Assembly (NCBI GenBank): GCA_964389305.1
Contig: CAYMEK010000012.1
Location: forward strand, 14,458 to 78,457
Reading direction: 5' to 3'
Source: CAYMEK01 sp964389305
Lineage (GTDB): Bacteria > Spirochaetota > Spirochaetia > SZUA-6 > DRHE01
Length of the DNA: 64,000 bases
Part shown: piece by piece, positions 34,702-42,583 of the stretch
Position numbering within the stretch: position 1 is the first letter of the stretch
Layout: each line of letters opens with the position of its first letter
Translations under genes and position numbers: made by a program
The notes under the pieces: generated by a model
Told to the model about the DNA's origin: nothing
Databases searched by the model: none
The model's input: only the letters and a program-made list of their open reading frames with translations

Positions 34702-36192
34702 TCAAGCCTGAGGCCACCCGGTGATCGCCCCGATGATCTCGGCCGCCTTCTTTACAGCTTCACCAACGGACATTCGCGCGGAAACCGCATTTTCCAGCAT
34801 CGCCTGGAGCTGCTGGGATACCATGGCGTATTCCGGAATAACCGGTCTCATCCTGGCACGATCCAGCATCCTCGAAGTCTGCAGCAAGAACCAGTCCTTT
34901 TCCCTCTTCTCCGGATCGAGCTCGCCGTACACGGACATGCGAGTCGGATTCTGATCCGTAGACAAACAAAACTCCTTCATCAAGCTCCGACCCGTAGCGA
35001 TCTTCAATATTTCCAGAGCGAGCTCCGGCAGCTTTGCCTGTCTGAAAATCGCATAACCCATTCCCCCGGCGTTAGTGATCTGCCGTCCGTTTACACCCGC
35101 GGGTATGGGCTCGAAGCCCACGAGAGAACGAAACTCCTCGTCGCTCCAACCCGCGACTTCTTTGATGAAAGCACTCTCATAGCTACCCCCGATGGCGAGG
35201 GCAACCTGCCGGCGGGCGAACATCTTCGGAGCGCTGTTCCAGTCGTAGCCGGTGATTTCGGTTGGAGCAACGTGGTAGCGGTGTACCAGATCGCATAGGA
35301 ACCCCACCGCCTTTCGGGCGGCTTCGCTATCCAGACCGACTTTTCCGTCTTGAAACACATCTGCTCCGGCCGACCAGAGGAAGGGCAGCAACAGGTAGGT
35401 AGTTGTCTCACCCGCCTTTAGTCCCGCCGGGAAGGCCAGAGCATGCGGCCCCAGGCCGTAGCGCTGCCGGATTTCGTCGCGTTGGAAGTACTGAGCTACC
35501 CAGGCAAGCTCGTCCCAGGTCGCGGGGGGCTTGATCCTCTCGGCGTTGAACCAGTCTTTGCGATACCAGAGGACGGCCATATCCGCCTGGGTGTATATCG
35601 TATACAGGTGGCTGCCTACGCAGCTACCCTCCACGAAAACCGGAAAGAAATCCTTCCTGTAGTCATTATCTACCCAATCCGGGTCGATTTCTTCGAGTGG
35701 AAGCAGAAAATGGTCCCTGGCAAACTGGGCCATCCACACCGAATCGATCAGGGAGAAATCGGGGGCGTTTCCGCTGGCAACCGCCGAAACGATCTTGAAG
35801 CGAAACTCGTCATGACCTACGAGCAGCAGGTTCAGCTTGACCTGCCGGTCGGGATTCTGCTCGTTCCAGATCTCCACTGCCTTCTGAAGGGTAATGGCCC
35901 AACGCTCCTCCGGGACCATGACTTTCAGACGCATCAGATCCTCGGAAGGAGCAAGGGTGAAATCACTGATGAAGGTTCCCAGCCCGGGCTTGCGAAAAAG
36001 CACACCTTGATAGTGCAGCTCGTTGAGCGCCTGACGCACGGGAGTACGGCTGATATCGTACTGCTGGCACAGCTCCAGCTCGGTTGGCAGGCGGTCACCG
36101 GGTTTGTACTCACCCGACTCGATTTTCTTCTTGATCATTTCCTTTAACTGGTAGTAGATAGGCATCGGGCTTTTTTTGTCGATTTCGAGCAT
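34702..36192 (-). CDS. GntR-type repressor fused to an ABC solute-binding-protein domain
   Basis: 496 residues in two modules. Residues 1-75 are a GntR winged helix (PMPIYYQLKEMIKKKIESGEY, then DRLPTELELCQQYDISRTPV and GTFISDF). Residues 85-485 match an extracellular solute-binding protein of family 1, not the usual UTRA or FCD effector domain (LKVMVPEERWAITLQKAVEIW, GNAPDFSLIDS, VLWYRKDWF, TWDELAWVAQYF, NAGGMGYAIFRQ). There is no signal peptide, so the binding-protein fold acts in the cytoplasm, presumably as ligand sensor. It heads an operon with two sugar permeases, a small membrane protein and a nitrilase, and faces a secreted sugar-binding protein. Two identical 15-bp operator candidates lie in the shared intergenic region. 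Confidence 0.9.
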   Translation of the reverse strand: MLEIDKKSPMPIYYQLKEMIKKKIESGEYKPGDRLPTELELCQQYDISRTPVRQALNELHYQGVLFRKPGLGTFISDFTLAPSEDLMRLKVMVPEERWAITLQKAVEIWNEQNPDRQVKLNLLLVGHDEFRFKIVSAVASGNAPDFSLIDSVWMAQFARDHFLLPLEEIDPDWVDNDYRKDFFPVFVEGSCVGSHLYTIYTQADMAVLWYRKDWFNAERIKPPATWDELAWVAQYFQRDEIRQRYGLGPHALAFPAGLKAGETTTYLLLPFLWSAGADVFQDGKVGLDSEAARKAVGFLCDLVHRYHVAPTEITGYDWNSAPKMFARRQVALAIGGSYESAFIKEVAGWSDEEFRSLVGFEPIPAGVNGRQITNAGGMGYAIFRQAKLPELALEILKIATGRSLMKEFCLSTDQNPTRMSVYGELDPEKREKDWFLLQTSRMLDRARMRPVIPEYAMVSQQLQAMLENAVSARMSVGEAVKKAAEIIGAITGWPQA

Positions 36193-36240
36193 GTTCTTTC
36201 CTTACTGAAGGCTAGTACACCATTCCAGGCCCTATTTATA

Positions 36241-36255
36241 ATAATGTAATTACAA
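36241..36255. promoter_or_regulatory. Operator candidate, copy 1 (regulator side)
   Basis: ATAATGTAATTACAA, centred on the perfect palindrome TGTAATTACA (36245-36254), about 50 bp upstream of the GntR-SBP start. An identical 15-mer lies at 36430-36444. Placement fits autoregulation. Confidence 0.65.
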
Positions 36256-36406
36256 GATCATAGTTTTGTTGAACCCTTCTTTAACATTTATAACAGAATT
36301 TCCGGAATTTCTCAAGGTTTTCCCCTATAAAAAGCTAAAACACCCCTAAATAAATATAAAAACAGCTGATTCCAAACAAACTTTGCCAAAAAACAGTTCA
36401 AAACCC

Positions 36407-36434
36407 TTGCAAAAAAAACTTAGTTTATTATAAT
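36407..36434 (+). promoter_or_regulatory. Sigma-70 promoter of the binding-protein gene
   Basis: TTGCAA (36407-36412), 16-bp spacer, perfect TATAAT (36429-36434). The -10 box is entered by the operator at 36430-36444. Confidence 0.65.
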
Positions 36435-36444
36435 GTAATTACAA
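36430..36444. promoter_or_regulatory. Operator candidate, copy 2 (binding-protein side)
   Basis: The same 15-bp ATAATGTAATTACAA as copy 1, 189 bp away. It overlaps the -10 box and the predicted transcript start, a position that would block initiation when occupied. Confidence 0.7.
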
Positions 36445-36466
36445 AGTTTCACTAAGGAGGTTAAGT

Positions 36467-37756
36467 ATGTTCAGAAAAAATTTACTACTGTGCATCTTTC
36501 TCAGCCTGATTCTCCTGGCCGGAGTTTGGGCAGGCGGAAAAGCCGAAAAAAAGGGAGCGAATGCTCTGGAAATCTACCACTGGTGGACATCGGGATCGGA
36601 AAAGGCGGCTATCAACGCTCTGATTGACGTCTACGCCGAGAAGTACCCGGACGTCGTCGTCCTGCAGAGCCCCGTGGCCGGGGGTGGCGGTGCTTCTATG
36701 CGCCAGGTCATGCACTCCCTGGTCCTCGGCGGGGAAGCCCCGGATTCGTTCCAGAGCTATCCCTTCGGACTGATCCCCTATTGGGAAGCGGACATGCTGG
36801 AGCCCATCGATGAGGTATGGACTTCAGAGGTTAGAGCTGCGGTCCCCGATGTAGTAGAGGACATGTGCAAGATGCCTGACGGGCATTACTACGCCGTACC
36901 CTGCGGCGTGCAACAGGCAGGCGTCGTGTTTTACAATATCCGCCTGTTCAATAAGTACGGCCTGTCCGAACCACAAACCGCCGAGGAGTTCATGAACATC
37001 TGCAGCACAATGAAGGCGAACGGCATGGACGCTATCGCCCTGGGTGACAAGAACTCCTGGCCTTTGACCTACATCTTCCGCGCCCTTACGGCCGCCCAGG
37101 GAATCCAATTTTACGAAGATTTCATCAACGGAAAAATCACTTCCTCGAGCGATCCACAGCTACTGGAATCCCTGCAGTATCTGGACAGCATGCTCGACTA
37201 CGTGAACAGCGACCACGCGGCACTGACCTGGGACGCAGCCATGGGCCGTGTGGCCAGGGGGGAAGCGGCCATGAGCATCATGGGCGATTGTGGAGCCGGT
37301 GAGTTCATTGTAGCCGACAAGAAGTACGGAACCGATTTCGGCGCTTTTTATCTTCCCGGAGCGCAGGATATTTTCGGTGTCAGCCTCGACGTATTCTGTC
37401 TGCCCAAGGGCGCCAAGCACCCCACCAACGCCAGGAACTGGTTCAAGATCATTATGACCCCCGAGGCGCAAAGCGCCTTCGCCGGGCCCAAGGGATTCAT
37501 TCCGGCGCGAACCGATGCCACGATGGGAGCCGGTTTCTCCGCCTACCAGCGGGACGAATCAGCCGTGCACTTCAAGGAGGCCAAATACTACCGTCCCGGT
37601 ATGTGGAGTGGTACTCCTCCCGCCTTCATGGGTAAGCTCACCGATATCATCGCCGACCAGATCGGCGTAAACAGAGATCCAAAGGGCGCCGCCGAGCAGA
37701 TCGCCAAACTCGAGGCCGAAACCGACTGGCCCAAGGAATGGGATCTGGTCCAATAG
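36467..37756 (+). CDS. Secreted ABC sugar-binding protein
   Basis: 429 residues, solute-binding protein family 1. The Sec signal peptide ends LAGVWAGGKAEKK, without a lipobox cysteine. The mature N terminus LEIYHWWTSGSEKAAINALIDVYAEKYPDV and the APDSFQSYPFG block resemble glucose/mannose-type binding proteins. The start is ATG with AAGGAGG 6 bases upstream. It is divergent from the regulator/permease operon whose importer it should serve, and convergent with a GH38 alpha-mannosidase, so mannosides are plausible ligands (inference). Confidence 0.9.
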   Translation: MFRKNLLLCIFLSLILLAGVWAGGKAEKKGANALEIYHWWTSGSEKAAINALIDVYAEKYPDVVVLQSPVAGGGGASMRQVMHSLVLGGEAPDSFQSYPFGLIPYWEADMLEPIDEVWTSEVRAAVPDVVEDMCKMPDGHYYAVPCGVQQAGVVFYNIRLFNKYGLSEPQTAEEFMNICSTMKANGMDAIALGDKNSWPLTYIFRALTAAQGIQFYEDFINGKITSSSDPQLLESLQYLDSMLDYVNSDHAALTWDAAMGRVARGEAAMSIMGDCGAGEFIVADKKYGTDFGAFYLPGAQDIFGVSLDVFCLPKGAKHPTNARNWFKIIMTPEAQSAFAGPKGFIPARTDATMGAGFSAYQRDESAVHFKEAKYYRPGMWSGTPPAFMGKLTDIIADQIGVNRDPKGAAEQIAKLEAETDWPKEWDLVQ

Positions 37757-37782
37757 GCTCCCGGTACACGGTAGCTCCCGGG

Positions 37783-37816
37783 GGGGGAAGGGACTCACTT
37801 CCCCCTCGACTTTTTT
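37783..37816 (+). terminator. Possible intrinsic terminator of the binding-protein gene
   Basis: GGGGGAAG (37783-37790) pairs with CTTCCCCC (37798-37805). T6 follows after five bases. It overlaps the 3' end of the convergent mannosidase gene. Confidence 0.4.
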
Positions 37817-40800
37817 ACTCCAGGCTGTGCCCCGTTCGAGTACCCATGGCGCAGGTACTCGGCAAGATAGTCGTAGGTCCGCTTCTTGATCCTGGCCCGG
37901 TTGAGCTTCAATCCGATTGCCCTGGTGAGCGATCGTATTTCCTCTTCCTGAAGGGGCGGAATCCTGTCTTTACCGGGATTGAGCTCGTTCCATTTCTTCC
38001 TGGTCATCAAGAGGGAAAGCTCGCTCTCGAGAGCCTGACGCTCCAGAGTGGCGACATCCGAGCGTAGCAGCTCGAGCTCCCGTCTGCTGACGGCTTGCTG
38101 TCCTTCACCAGACGGCAGGCTGTCACCAGACGGCAGGCTGTCACCAGACGGCAGGCCGTCACCGGACGGGAGGCCGGGCGCTGCCGGCTCACGCCGCTTC
38201 TTCAAGGCCGCGGTGCGACTCCGCGCCTGCTGAAGCCGCCGCTCGAGCTCCCTCTTCCGTCGCTCTTCCCGCTCGATATCGGCCCGGCCGATCACAGGCA
38301 TGGCGGGATAGGAGGTGAAATCAACCTGCTGCGGCGCCGGTTTCTGCCACTGCGCCTCGTACTTACGATCGCTGGGAAGGTCCCGCAGCAGCTCCTGGCC
38401 CTCCAGTTTTAGCAGGACCGTGACGATTTTTTTGGCCCCGATCCGGAAGGTAATCCTGTTCGATCCCGAAATTTCGATCCGCTCCTTCGCCTTCTCCTCC
38501 AGATCCGCATAAAAAGCGGTCTGGATCCGGGCACCTGTCTCGATGACCGCCCCGACAGGCTCGGCCGCCGGGTTATAACAGCGCAAGACCAGAGCCTGCC
38601 CATCCGGGGCTCGTTTCAAAGCAGTCATCCTGACTGCATCGGGGGAGCTTCTCAGGCTCAGCAGTCCCGTCCGGGCCGGCAGCGTCCCGGTGTGGCTTTC
38701 GGTGCTAAACACCAGGCATTCGGAGTTGAACTGCTCGGCCATCCGGTGAACTCGACCATTCAGCCAGTCACCGCTGTGGCAGTAAAGTGCATAGTCGAAC
38801 TCCATTTCCCTTAGACATTGGGCGTCAGGGGTGAATATCTCGGGACCTGCGTCGCCCGTCCTGGTTAGCAGGCCCCCTCGGGCCAGCCAGCCGACCGACC
38901 TGAACAGAGTAAGGGCCACCGTATTCTCCGGGGCGACCACCTCGTACTCCGGAAGCCCCTTGTTGAGCACCGCCACACCCCTACTTCCGTCGCTCAGATC
39001 GACAAACGCTCCCTGCGGAAAGGTGGTCACCGGTTGCGGCTCGCGAGCCCCGATGAGCACCCGCTTCAGCTCTTCACCGATTCGGCCTTCGTCGTAGGGC
39101 TGAGGCTGCACGCAGTGCTTCACCACATCGAACTGGGTTTCGGCGAAGGATCCGGCAGTCTCGATTCCCGACGGGAACAAAATGCGCAGTCTATGGTCCT
39201 TGACCGTATTTTTGATCAAGGTCCTGAAGCTGATGAGCGGGGAACCCGCTTCAACCCTGAGAAAGGTCACGACAGGTAGGAGCATCCGCCCGGATCCTCT
39301 TGCCTGCCTGTCCGCCGACAGGGACTGCGGCACGGCAAGCTCTATCTTTATACGCATGATGCACACGAGCGGACCGCGCTCAATAAAATCCACCTCCGCG
39401 ACGCCGCCGCGGCTGTAGACCAAAGCGTCGCGAGGAGGAGGTGAATAGGTGTAGGTATCCCCCGCATCCCCTGCGTCTTCGATTGCTCCCAGCCCCCGGT
39501 AGGTCGCCCCGGTTGTCTTGTCGAAAACCCGGAGCGAGCCGTCGGAGCATACCCGGAGCGCGAAGTAGCCGTTCTCCACCCTGTATTGCCTCTCCTCAAT
39601 GCGCAGGGACTCCGCAGGCTCACGGCCCCGTCCGTGAGGTCGACGCCGCGGCGAATCGCGAAGCAGGCGAACGGTCATATAGCCGCAGCCCGGAATCTCG
39701 CGGAGCCGTATGTGCAGCTTCCCGTCGCTTCCCCTTTGCACAGCCAGGGGTATACCCCTGCCGTCCACCGCTTCGCCTGCATCCTCTTCTGCCCCGCCCT
39801 GGACGGTCACGATCTGATCCCGAGCGTAGGGGTTGGGGTTGAACACGACAAAGGCGCCGCCTCTGACGGCTTCCTCGCAGCCCTCGCCCCCGGCGGTGTC
39901 GATCGCGGCGGCCAGCTTTTCGATGCGGCTATGGACTAGCCGCTCCGCCTGCCCGGCAACCGTTTCGAGCCTGCGCTCCATGTCCGCATGAACATCGTCG
40001 CAGCTCACTCCGCACATGCTGTCATGGGGGTGATTTTGCAAGAGTAGCTTCCAGAGACTCTCGAAATCATCCTCCCCTCGCTCCGCTCCCCAGGCCCAAC
40101 AAAAGACCGAGAGCGGCTCGACGTAGCTTTCGAGAAGTCTCTGGCAGCGGTGATTCATCTGCTTCAGATACATCCGGCTGGACAGCACACCGGGAAACAC
40201 GGAGATGAAACGGCCGCTATACAGGCAGCCTTTGAGCCGCCGCCTGGCAGGCTCTTCCCTCTCCACCGCCTCCAGGAACTCGCCGGGTGTGCTCTGCTTC
40301 AAGGTGAGACCCCGGATCCGGGCCGAGCGGAGGTGCGGAAGGATGTCGTCGGGCGACATCTCCTGGTCGTAGCCGTTCATCAGCAGAATGTTCGACGTGG
40401 TGGCGAACGGCTTCAGCTTATCGACTTCGCTGCGAATACGCCCGGCGAAAAGATCCGGGTATTCGGAAAGCCGCATTGCATTCCGGTAGCTGTCCAGAAG
40501 GTATACAGCCGGAAGACAGGAGCCGTCAGGCGATTCCCAGAGAAACTCCGACCGCACCTCCTCCGGTTTCATCTCTACGCCCCTCCACAGGAACAGACCC
40601 TTAAGACCGAAGGAGCTGTGAATTTGGACGGCCTGGGATATCTGGCCGAAGTTGTCCAGCAGCCAGCCGACCTGCAGGCATCCGCCTAGCAAGCGTGCCG
40701 TGCGGATTCCTATCTGCAGATTGCGGACCAGCGCTTCCCCGCTTACCAGCTGCCAGTCGGGCTGCAGGTAGTACGGGCCAGCCAGCAGCCTGCCTGCGCG

Positions 40801-41049
40801 GATATAGCGGCCAAGCCGCTTCTGGCACTCGCGCCGGTCCAGGCCGCGTTTCTGTGCTTCGTCGAGGTAATCCTCTATCATCAGGATCTGCCCGTCGAGG
40901 ACGAAGCGGTACTCGGGCTCTCTGTCCAGCATGTCGAACAGTGAAGCGAAGAACTCCACCAACCATTCATTGGTGTACGGGCTGTTCAGAAACCATTCAC
41001 GGTCCCAGTGGGTATGGGAGATGATATGGACGGTGCGCTGTTCCCTCAC
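37795..41049 (-). CDS. Alpha-mannosidase, glycoside hydrolase family 38
   Basis: 1084 residues, no signal peptide. The N-terminal GH38 domain starts with HTHWDREW; His14 and Asp16 are the expected zinc ligands. The nucleophile Asp132 is in VGWLLDNFGQISQ. The middle three-helix region includes HPHDSMCGVSCDDVH, and the beta-sandwich C-terminal part has VENGYFALRVCSDGSLRVFDK. Retaining zinc-dependent GH38 enzymes remove alpha-linked mannose from mannosides, mannosylglycerate or N-glycan fragments. Near residues 960-985 it carries an in-frame 18-bp repeat giving LPSGD repeats, likely a disordered linker. Its ATG overlaps the PAS protein's stop by 4 bp. It probably acts on sugars taken up by the adjacent ABC system (inference). 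Confidence 0.92.
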   Translation of the reverse strand: MREQRTVHIISHTHWDREWFLNSPYTNEWLVEFFASLFDMLDREPEYRFVLDGQILMIEDYLDEAQKRGLDRRECQKRLGRYIRAGRLLAGPYYLQPDWQLVSGEALVRNLQIGIRTARLLGGCLQVGWLLDNFGQISQAVQIHSSFGLKGLFLWRGVEMKPEEVRSEFLWESPDGSCLPAVYLLDSYRNAMRLSEYPDLFAGRIRSEVDKLKPFATTSNILLMNGYDQEMSPDDILPHLRSARIRGLTLKQSTPGEFLEAVEREEPARRRLKGCLYSGRFISVFPGVLSSRMYLKQMNHRCQRLLESYVEPLSVFCWAWGAERGEDDFESLWKLLLQNHPHDSMCGVSCDDVHADMERRLETVAGQAERLVHSRIEKLAAAIDTAGGEGCEEAVRGGAFVVFNPNPYARDQIVTVQGGAEEDAGEAVDGRGIPLAVQRGSDGKLHIRLREIPGCGYMTVRLLRDSPRRRPHGRGREPAESLRIEERQYRVENGYFALRVCSDGSLRVFDKTTGATYRGLGAIEDAGDAGDTYTYSPPPRDALVYSRGGVAEVDFIERGPLVCIMRIKIELAVPQSLSADRQARGSGRMLLPVVTFLRVEAGSPLISFRTLIKNTVKDHRLRILFPSGIETAGSFAETQFDVVKHCVQPQPYDEGRIGEELKRVLIGAREPQPVTTFPQGAFVDLSDGSRGVAVLNKGLPEYEVVAPENTVALTLFRSVGWLARGGLLTRTGDAGPEIFTPDAQCLREMEFDYALYCHSGDWLNGRVHRMAEQFNSECLVFSTESHTGTLPARTGLLSLRSSPDAVRMTALKRAPDGQALVLRCYNPAAEPVGAVIETGARIQTAFYADLEEKAKERIEISGSNRITFRIGAKKIVTVLLKLEGQELLRDLPSDRKYEAQWQKPAPQQVDFTSYPAMPVIGRADIEREERRKRELERRLQQARSRTAALKKRREPAAPGLPSGDGLPSGDSLPSGDSLPSGEGQQAVSRRELELLRSDVATLERQALESELSLLMTRKKWNELNPGKDRIPPLQEEEIRSLTRAIGLKLNRARIKKRTYDYLAEYLRHGYSNGAQPGVKKSRGK
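38105..38170. repeat. 18-bp tandem repeat inside the GH38 gene
   Basis: About 3.5 copies of a unit like CTGTCACCAGACGGCAGG, period 18 bp, encoding LPSGDS-type hexapeptides on the minus strand. The copies are nearly identical, suggesting recent slippage. A second 18-bp tandem array lies at 18656-18719. Confidence 0.8.
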
Positions 41050-41843
41050 GGATTACCGCGTTTGCGGCGGGAACGCAGGTATCTACGCACCCGGGCAGTG
41101 ACCCGGGAGACCGGCTTGGAGCGCTCCTCCACGTGCCGCGAAACCTCGGTAACCACCTCTTCCCTGCCCAGAACGCAGATGATGTTGGCCAGCTCGTTGT
41201 TCCGGTTGAATACCGGGTAGAAGGTGGGCGAGTCCTTGGTCTCACCGGCCTCGGTCGACATCCGCTGCTTTTCCAACCGGGCGACCGTCCCCTGGAAATC
41301 GAGCTCCGGAAGTACCTCGCTGATGTGTCTGCCCACGATCTCGGAGTCCTCGCTCTTCAGCTTCTCCTGGCAACGAGGGCTGACGGCGCTCACCCTGCCG
41401 GTGATGTCTGTAACCAGTACGGCCAGCCGTATATTATTGAGAAGAAAGGTGTTGATGGCTGTCAGGGAGCTGATGCGCAGGGTTTTCATCTCGTTCAGCT
41501 CGGTAAGCTCCCGATTCAGCAGGCGTATCTTCTCCCCCAACGGTCCGATTCTCCTCAAGCTCTCTTCATAGGAGAAGCTTCCATAACGGGCTATGTCGGC
41601 GATCTTATCCAGCTCCCTGGAAATGTTGCGGCTGCGCAGAAGGACCAGGCCGAAACAAACCAAAACCAAAATCGTGACAACTATAGACAGGAAAAGCACG
41701 GTCTCGGCGCGCAACTTCAGCTCGCCGCGGGTGAGGGTTTCGCTGGCTGCGATCAGCAGGTAATCCCGCACGCCGAAAAAAACAACCGCCCCGCCGCAAA
41801 GGAGAGCCAGCGCAACGAACAGTTTTCTTTGCACAAGTATCAC
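41046..41843 (-). CDS. Membrane-anchored PAS-domain protein
   Basis: 265 residues. There are two membrane helices near the N terminus (about 8-26 and 49-70), then a coiled/HAMP-like region (NISRELDKIADIARYGSFSYEES). A PAS domain spans about 130-235 (LAVLVTDITGRVSAVSPRCQEKL ... FYPVFNRNNELANIICVLG). The tail is strongly basic. There is no kinase, GGDEF or other output domain, so it may signal through a partner or act as an isolated sensor. The start is GTG with GAGAGAC upstream. It lies between ktrA and the mannosidase gene, overlapping the latter by 4 bp. Confidence 0.7.
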   Translation of the reverse strand: MILVQRKLFVALALLCGGAVVFFGVRDYLLIAASETLTRGELKLRAETVLFLSIVVTILVLVCFGLVLLRSRNISRELDKIADIARYGSFSYEESLRRIGPLGEKIRLLNRELTELNEMKTLRISSLTAINTFLLNNIRLAVLVTDITGRVSAVSPRCQEKLKSEDSEIVGRHISEVLPELDFQGTVARLEKQRMSTEAGETKDSPTFYPVFNRNNELANIICVLGREEVVTEVSRHVEERSKPVSRVTARVRRYLRSRRKRGNP

Positions 41844-41861
41844 TATTGTCTCTCTTCCGCT

Positions 41862-42560
41862 TCAGGTAACTTCCCGGAACGCCTCCAGATCGGAGTTTCT
41901 GCCTACGACGATAAGGATGTCGTCGCTCAGCAGCACGTCGTCCTTGGTTGGCAGGATCACCCGCTCTTCCTTGACCGGGTTGCCCTCCTCGTCCACCGCG
42001 GTCTTGAAGCGCTCGATGGCGATGACGTTGACCTTATAGCCGGCCCTCAGGTCCAGCCGTTCCAGGGATTTGCCCACCATGCTCTCGGGTACGTACAGCT
42101 CCACAATGCTGTAATCCTCGGTTACCGGTATCGTTTCCAGCACCTCCGCTGTCAAAAGCCGAGAGGCGACACGCCTGCCCTCTTCGATCTCCAGGTTGAT
42201 CACTTCATTGGCCCCAATCTGGCGCAGCACCCGCATGTGGATGTCGGAAACCGCCCGGGCGATGACGTAGGGTACGCCGATATTTTTCAACAACGCCGTG
42301 GTCAGAATGCTGGCCTCCACGTCGTCCCCGATGGCCACGATGGCCACATCCACGTTTTCCAGCGGAGCTCCGCGCAGGGCGTCCTCATCCGTGGAATCCA
42401 GGACCATAGCCTGGGTAACCACGTCCTTGATCTTTTCAATGGGCTGCGGTTGGTTGTCGAACGCGATCACCTTACCGCCCTTCTCGATCAGGCCGCGGCA
42501 CACCTCGTTGCCGAAGGCGCCCAGACCGAAGACCGCGAATACTTTCTCCTCCTTTGCCAT
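41862..42560 (-). CDS. ktrA: KtrA/TrkA-type potassium uptake regulatory subunit
   Basis: 232 residues with one RCK module. The Rossmann nucleotide-binding part starts FAVFGLGAFGNEVCRGL (GxGxxG), then VIAFDNQPQPIEKIKD and VAIVAIGDDVEASI. A C-terminal RCK-C domain covers about 140-225. It gates the KtrB channel-like subunit by binding ATP, ADP or NAD(H) as a cytoplasmic octameric ring. The start is ATG with AAGGAG 10 bases upstream. The ktrB gene ends 23 bp before it on the same strand. Confidence 0.93.
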   Translation of the reverse strand: MAKEEKVFAVFGLGAFGNEVCRGLIEKGGKVIAFDNQPQPIEKIKDVVTQAMVLDSTDEDALRGAPLENVDVAIVAIGDDVEASILTTALLKNIGVPYVIARAVSDIHMRVLRQIGANEVINLEIEEGRRVASRLLTAEVLETIPVTEDYSIVELYVPESMVGKSLERLDLRAGYKVNVIAIERFKTAVDEEGNPVKEERVILPTKDDVLLSDDILIVVGRNSDLEAFREVT

Positions 42561-42583
42561 GACGGACGCTCCTTACTCGCTCC

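Larger units (their letters stand above)
36193..36466. promoter_or_regulatory. AT-rich divergent control region
   Basis: 274 bp between the GntR-SBP gene and the divergent binding-protein gene. It is markedly AT-richer than its surroundings, with A-tracts at 36340-36420 that could give intrinsic curvature. It holds two operator copies and one good promoter (listed separately). Confidence 0.7.
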
